Assembly (NCBI GenBank): GCA_021827885.1
Contig: JAKAUD010000216.1
Span: 1-7,759 of the forward strand
Length of the DNA: 7,759 bases
From: Thermoplasmata archaeon
GTDB taxonomy: Archaea; Thermoplasmatota; Thermoplasmata; Thermoplasmatales; Thermoplasmataceae
Direction of reading: 5' to 3'
Shown: positions 6,170-7,759 of the stretch, piece after piece
How positions within the stretch are numbered: the stretch's first letter is position 1
Layout: every line of letters begins with the position of its first letter
Position numbers and translations under genes: made by a program
Notes under the pieces: generated by a model
The model's input: only the letters and a program-made list of their open reading frames with translations
What the model was told of the DNA's origin: nothing
Database searches by the model: none

Positions 6170-6907
6170 ATCCTGCCTCTCCCTTGATCTTTCCTCTCTT
6201 TTTATCTTTACCCTCTTAATATCTGATTTCTCATCTGAAGTGAGCTCGATTTCCTCAATTTCTGACTTCTTCAGGAACTCCGGGGCAATTTCCTTGGTTA
6301 AATAAACCTCATGGGATGCCTTCAATATCCTTCCTCCAGAATCAATATATTTCTGGGTATCTACATCAAGAATAAGCGGGTTGTCAACATGGAAAAGCCC
6401 GGAAACAAATGCCTTCCTGTAGGTTGACGACAGATGGACATAGGTCTTGTCGGAAGGGCTGATACCGGTCTCCATGATGAATTCATACTCTTCAGGGGTT
6501 GTCTGGTAATAGACGGTTTCCGGAATGTTATCGTCCGGAAGATCCGATAAATCCACAGGAATTGTGTGGCCGTATGTGGCCCTGATTTCATCCCTCTCGT
6601 TTACCTCATACCTTTGCCTGTGATCGGTTTTTGCCAGTGCGATAATGTGAAATGGCGTTATCCAGCCATACCTTCTTTTCTGGGTTCTTATGGCCGGCAC
6701 GATTGAATATATCTTGACCCAGCCATGCGCGTCCATCCTGACGCCATAATTTTCGGGGAAGTGCCTGAGCATTCCCGCAAGTATCCTGCTTACCCCTTCA
6801 ATTTCATCCGGGTGCATTAGCCCCCTGCCTTCGTCTCCACATACAGGGCATATTTCCCCCCTGAATGGTCCATCCTCCCTGCATGATCTTAGATCCTGTT
6901 CTTCCAT
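6161..6907 (-). CDS. kptA: RNA 2'-phosphotransferase (Tpt1/KptA family)
   Basis: 248 residues, archaeal-type length. The family removes an internal RNA 2'-phosphate using NAD+, giving ADP-ribose 1'',2''-cyclic phosphate and nicotinamide; in archaea its RNA source is unclear. An N-terminal Cys motif (C9, then CPVC at 20-23) looks like the zinc-binding extension of archaeal members. The RNA-binding winged-helix half includes LRHFPENYGVRMD with catalytic R48-H49 and HGWV at 61-64. The NAD+ half holds IRATYGH (R109) and HLSSTYRKA (158-166). The fourth Arg of the Tpt1 tetrad is not obvious: the expected GxRH site reads GLFH (170-173). The C-terminus (about 223-248) is highly charged and probably disordered. 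Its ATG directly follows the prs stop codon (TAA-ATG, no gap), so translation is likely coupled. It converges on the flavin reductase gene with a 9-nt overlap. Confidence 0.9.
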   Translation of the reverse strand: MEEQDLRSCREDGPFRGEICPVCGDEGRGLMHPDEIEGVSRILAGMLRHFPENYGVRMDAHGWVKIYSIVPAIRTQKRRYGWITPFHIIALAKTDHRQRYEVNERDEIRATYGHTIPVDLSDLPDDNIPETVYYQTTPEEYEFIMETGISPSDKTYVHLSSTYRKAFVSGLFHVDNPLILDVDTQKYIDSGGRILKASHEVYLTKEIAPEFLKKSEIEEIELTSDEKSDIKRVKIKREERSRERQDLA

Positions 6908-7759
6908 TTACACCACCTCACTCATTATCTCTTCAATGGAATCTGATATCTTTATTTTACTGTATCTGGAATATATTGTATCGGTGACTGCCAGTTCATC
7001 ACATATTCCTGCAATATCATCCCCTGAATTGTTAATGAATATCCCATGAATAGCTCCCACGTATATTTTATTCGCTCCCATCTCGCGGAGTATCTTGATC
7101 GATTTCTTGATTGTGCCCCCGGTTGAAATTATGTCGTCGATCAGCAATATGTTCTTCCCCGCGACGTTAAACTTTGCCTCCGAGTAACTTACAGTTATTG
7201 AGTCGATCCTCTTCTTGTCTAGGTGCCTGGATTCCACGTGAAGCACTTTTCCCGCTTCTTCGGCAAGCTGCATTGCGCCATCATCCGGGGCAATGACCAT
7301 TCCGATGTCATTCCCTGAGAAATATTTTGCAAGGGGTTTCACCATGCTGATGACCCTGAATTTCTTCTCGCTGTATTTCATCGTTGAGTTGTCATGGATA
7401 TTGATTGTCAGGATTTCATCAGAATATTTTGAGAGTATTTCTGTAAGAACCATTGAGGAAATTGCTTCGCCGGGCTTGTATATCATGTGCTGCCTCGCAT
7501 ATCCGAAGTATGGAAGGAAAGCAATTACTTTCGAAGCGCCGTTTTCCCTCAGGGCATTAAGGAGAAGGACAAACTCAAGTGCTTCCGAATCCTCCCTGGT
7601 GTTCCCAATGGCAATAACCTCACTGCCTTTTACGGATTCGACGATCCTGACATATAACTCTTCATCTGGAAACCTTTTGACTTCGGTCATGATAAAGTGC
7701 AAATCAGCCTTGTTGGATATTTCAATTGCAGCATTCGTGCCGAATTTCGACGAAACGAG
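6908..7759 (-). CDS. prs: Ribose-phosphate pyrophosphokinase (PRPP synthase), 5' end beyond window
   Basis: Makes PRPP from ribose 5-phosphate and ATP for nucleotide, NAD and aromatic amino acid synthesis, in the cytosol. The frame is open to the right edge: 283 codons are visible, starting LVSSKFGTNAA. A TTG at 7702 is not the start, because the 19 codons before it match the conserved first strand and helix that precede KRFPDEELYVRI; only about 2-6 residues should be missing. Counting from the edge, visible motifs are RFPDEE (29-34), GYARQ (86-90), the IHD metal-site His (H122), PDDG (158-161), the catalytic-loop KKR (182-184) and the PRPP loop IDDIISTGGT (207-216). About 285 residues is the short archaeal class, compared with about 315 in bacteria. 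It is followed without spacing by kptA. The promoter lies outside the window. Confidence 0.93.
   Translation of the reverse strand, partial: LVSSKFGTNAAIEISNKADLHFIMTEVKRFPDEELYVRIVESVKGSEVIAIGNTREDSEALEFVLLLNALRENGASKVIAFLPYFGYARQHMIYKPGEAISSMVLTEILSKYSDEILTINIHDNSTMKYSEKKFRVISMVKPLAKYFSGNDIGMVIAPDDGAMQLAEEAGKVLHVESRHLDKKRIDSITVSYSEAKFNVAGKNILLIDDIISTGGTIKKSIKILREMGANKIYVGAIHGIFINNSGDDIAGICDELAVTDTIYSRYSKIKISDSIEEIMSEVV

Noticed and set aside
7700..7702. TTG at 7702 as start of prs
   Set aside because: In-frame codons upstream to the window edge encode the conserved N-terminal strand and helix of PRPP synthases; starting at TTG would delete them.

Overview
The window looks like a chromosome fragment from an acidophilic or heterotrophic archaeon, most likely of the class Thermoplasmata (inference). 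The support is: KptA and a short archaeal-type ribose-phosphate pyrophosphokinase side by side; archaeal TATA boxes about 24 nt ahead of ATG codons that have no Shine-Dalgarno (leaderless genes); GGTGA-type ribosome binding sites inside an operon; heavy use of ATA and AGG/AGA codons; and a secreted G1-family glutamic peptidase next to a glycan-site-rich surface protein.

Layout. Positions 1-2908 are read leftwards and are visibly AT-rich. They hold a four-helix membrane protein (2477-2908), a poly-T stop signal and a new TATA promoter, a secreted G1 (eqolisin-like) peptidase (1007-2356), and directly behind it a secreted beta-propeller protein. The propeller gene starts near 965 and runs off the left edge; 321 codons are open. 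Positions 2909-3289 are a poorly organised stretch with overlapping short open frames on both strands. They look like gene debris, or a boundary between accessory and core DNA.

From 3290 the sequence has more even composition. An MFS transporter (3290-4477) is followed after 33 nt by a flavin/iron-sulfur oxidoreductase of the Old Yellow Enzyme / 2-enoate reductase family (4511-6169). The reductase has its own TATA box and a near-perfect 17-bp palindrome covering the presumed start of transcription. Its C-terminal half is shortened and lacks a recognisable second nucleotide-binding fold. The convergent pair kptA (6161-6907) and prs (6908 to beyond the right edge) is read leftwards with zero spacing between the two genes. 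The prs frame stays open to the window end, so its true start lies outside.

How the genes may work together (inference): the peptidase and propeller form one secreted or surface-anchored unit; the transporter and reductase form an inducible import, efflux or detoxification pair controlled at the palindrome; and prs-kptA is a housekeeping operon joining PRPP synthesis to an NAD+-consuming RNA 2'-phosphate removal enzyme. No rRNA, tRNA, CRISPR array or intact insertion sequence was seen.
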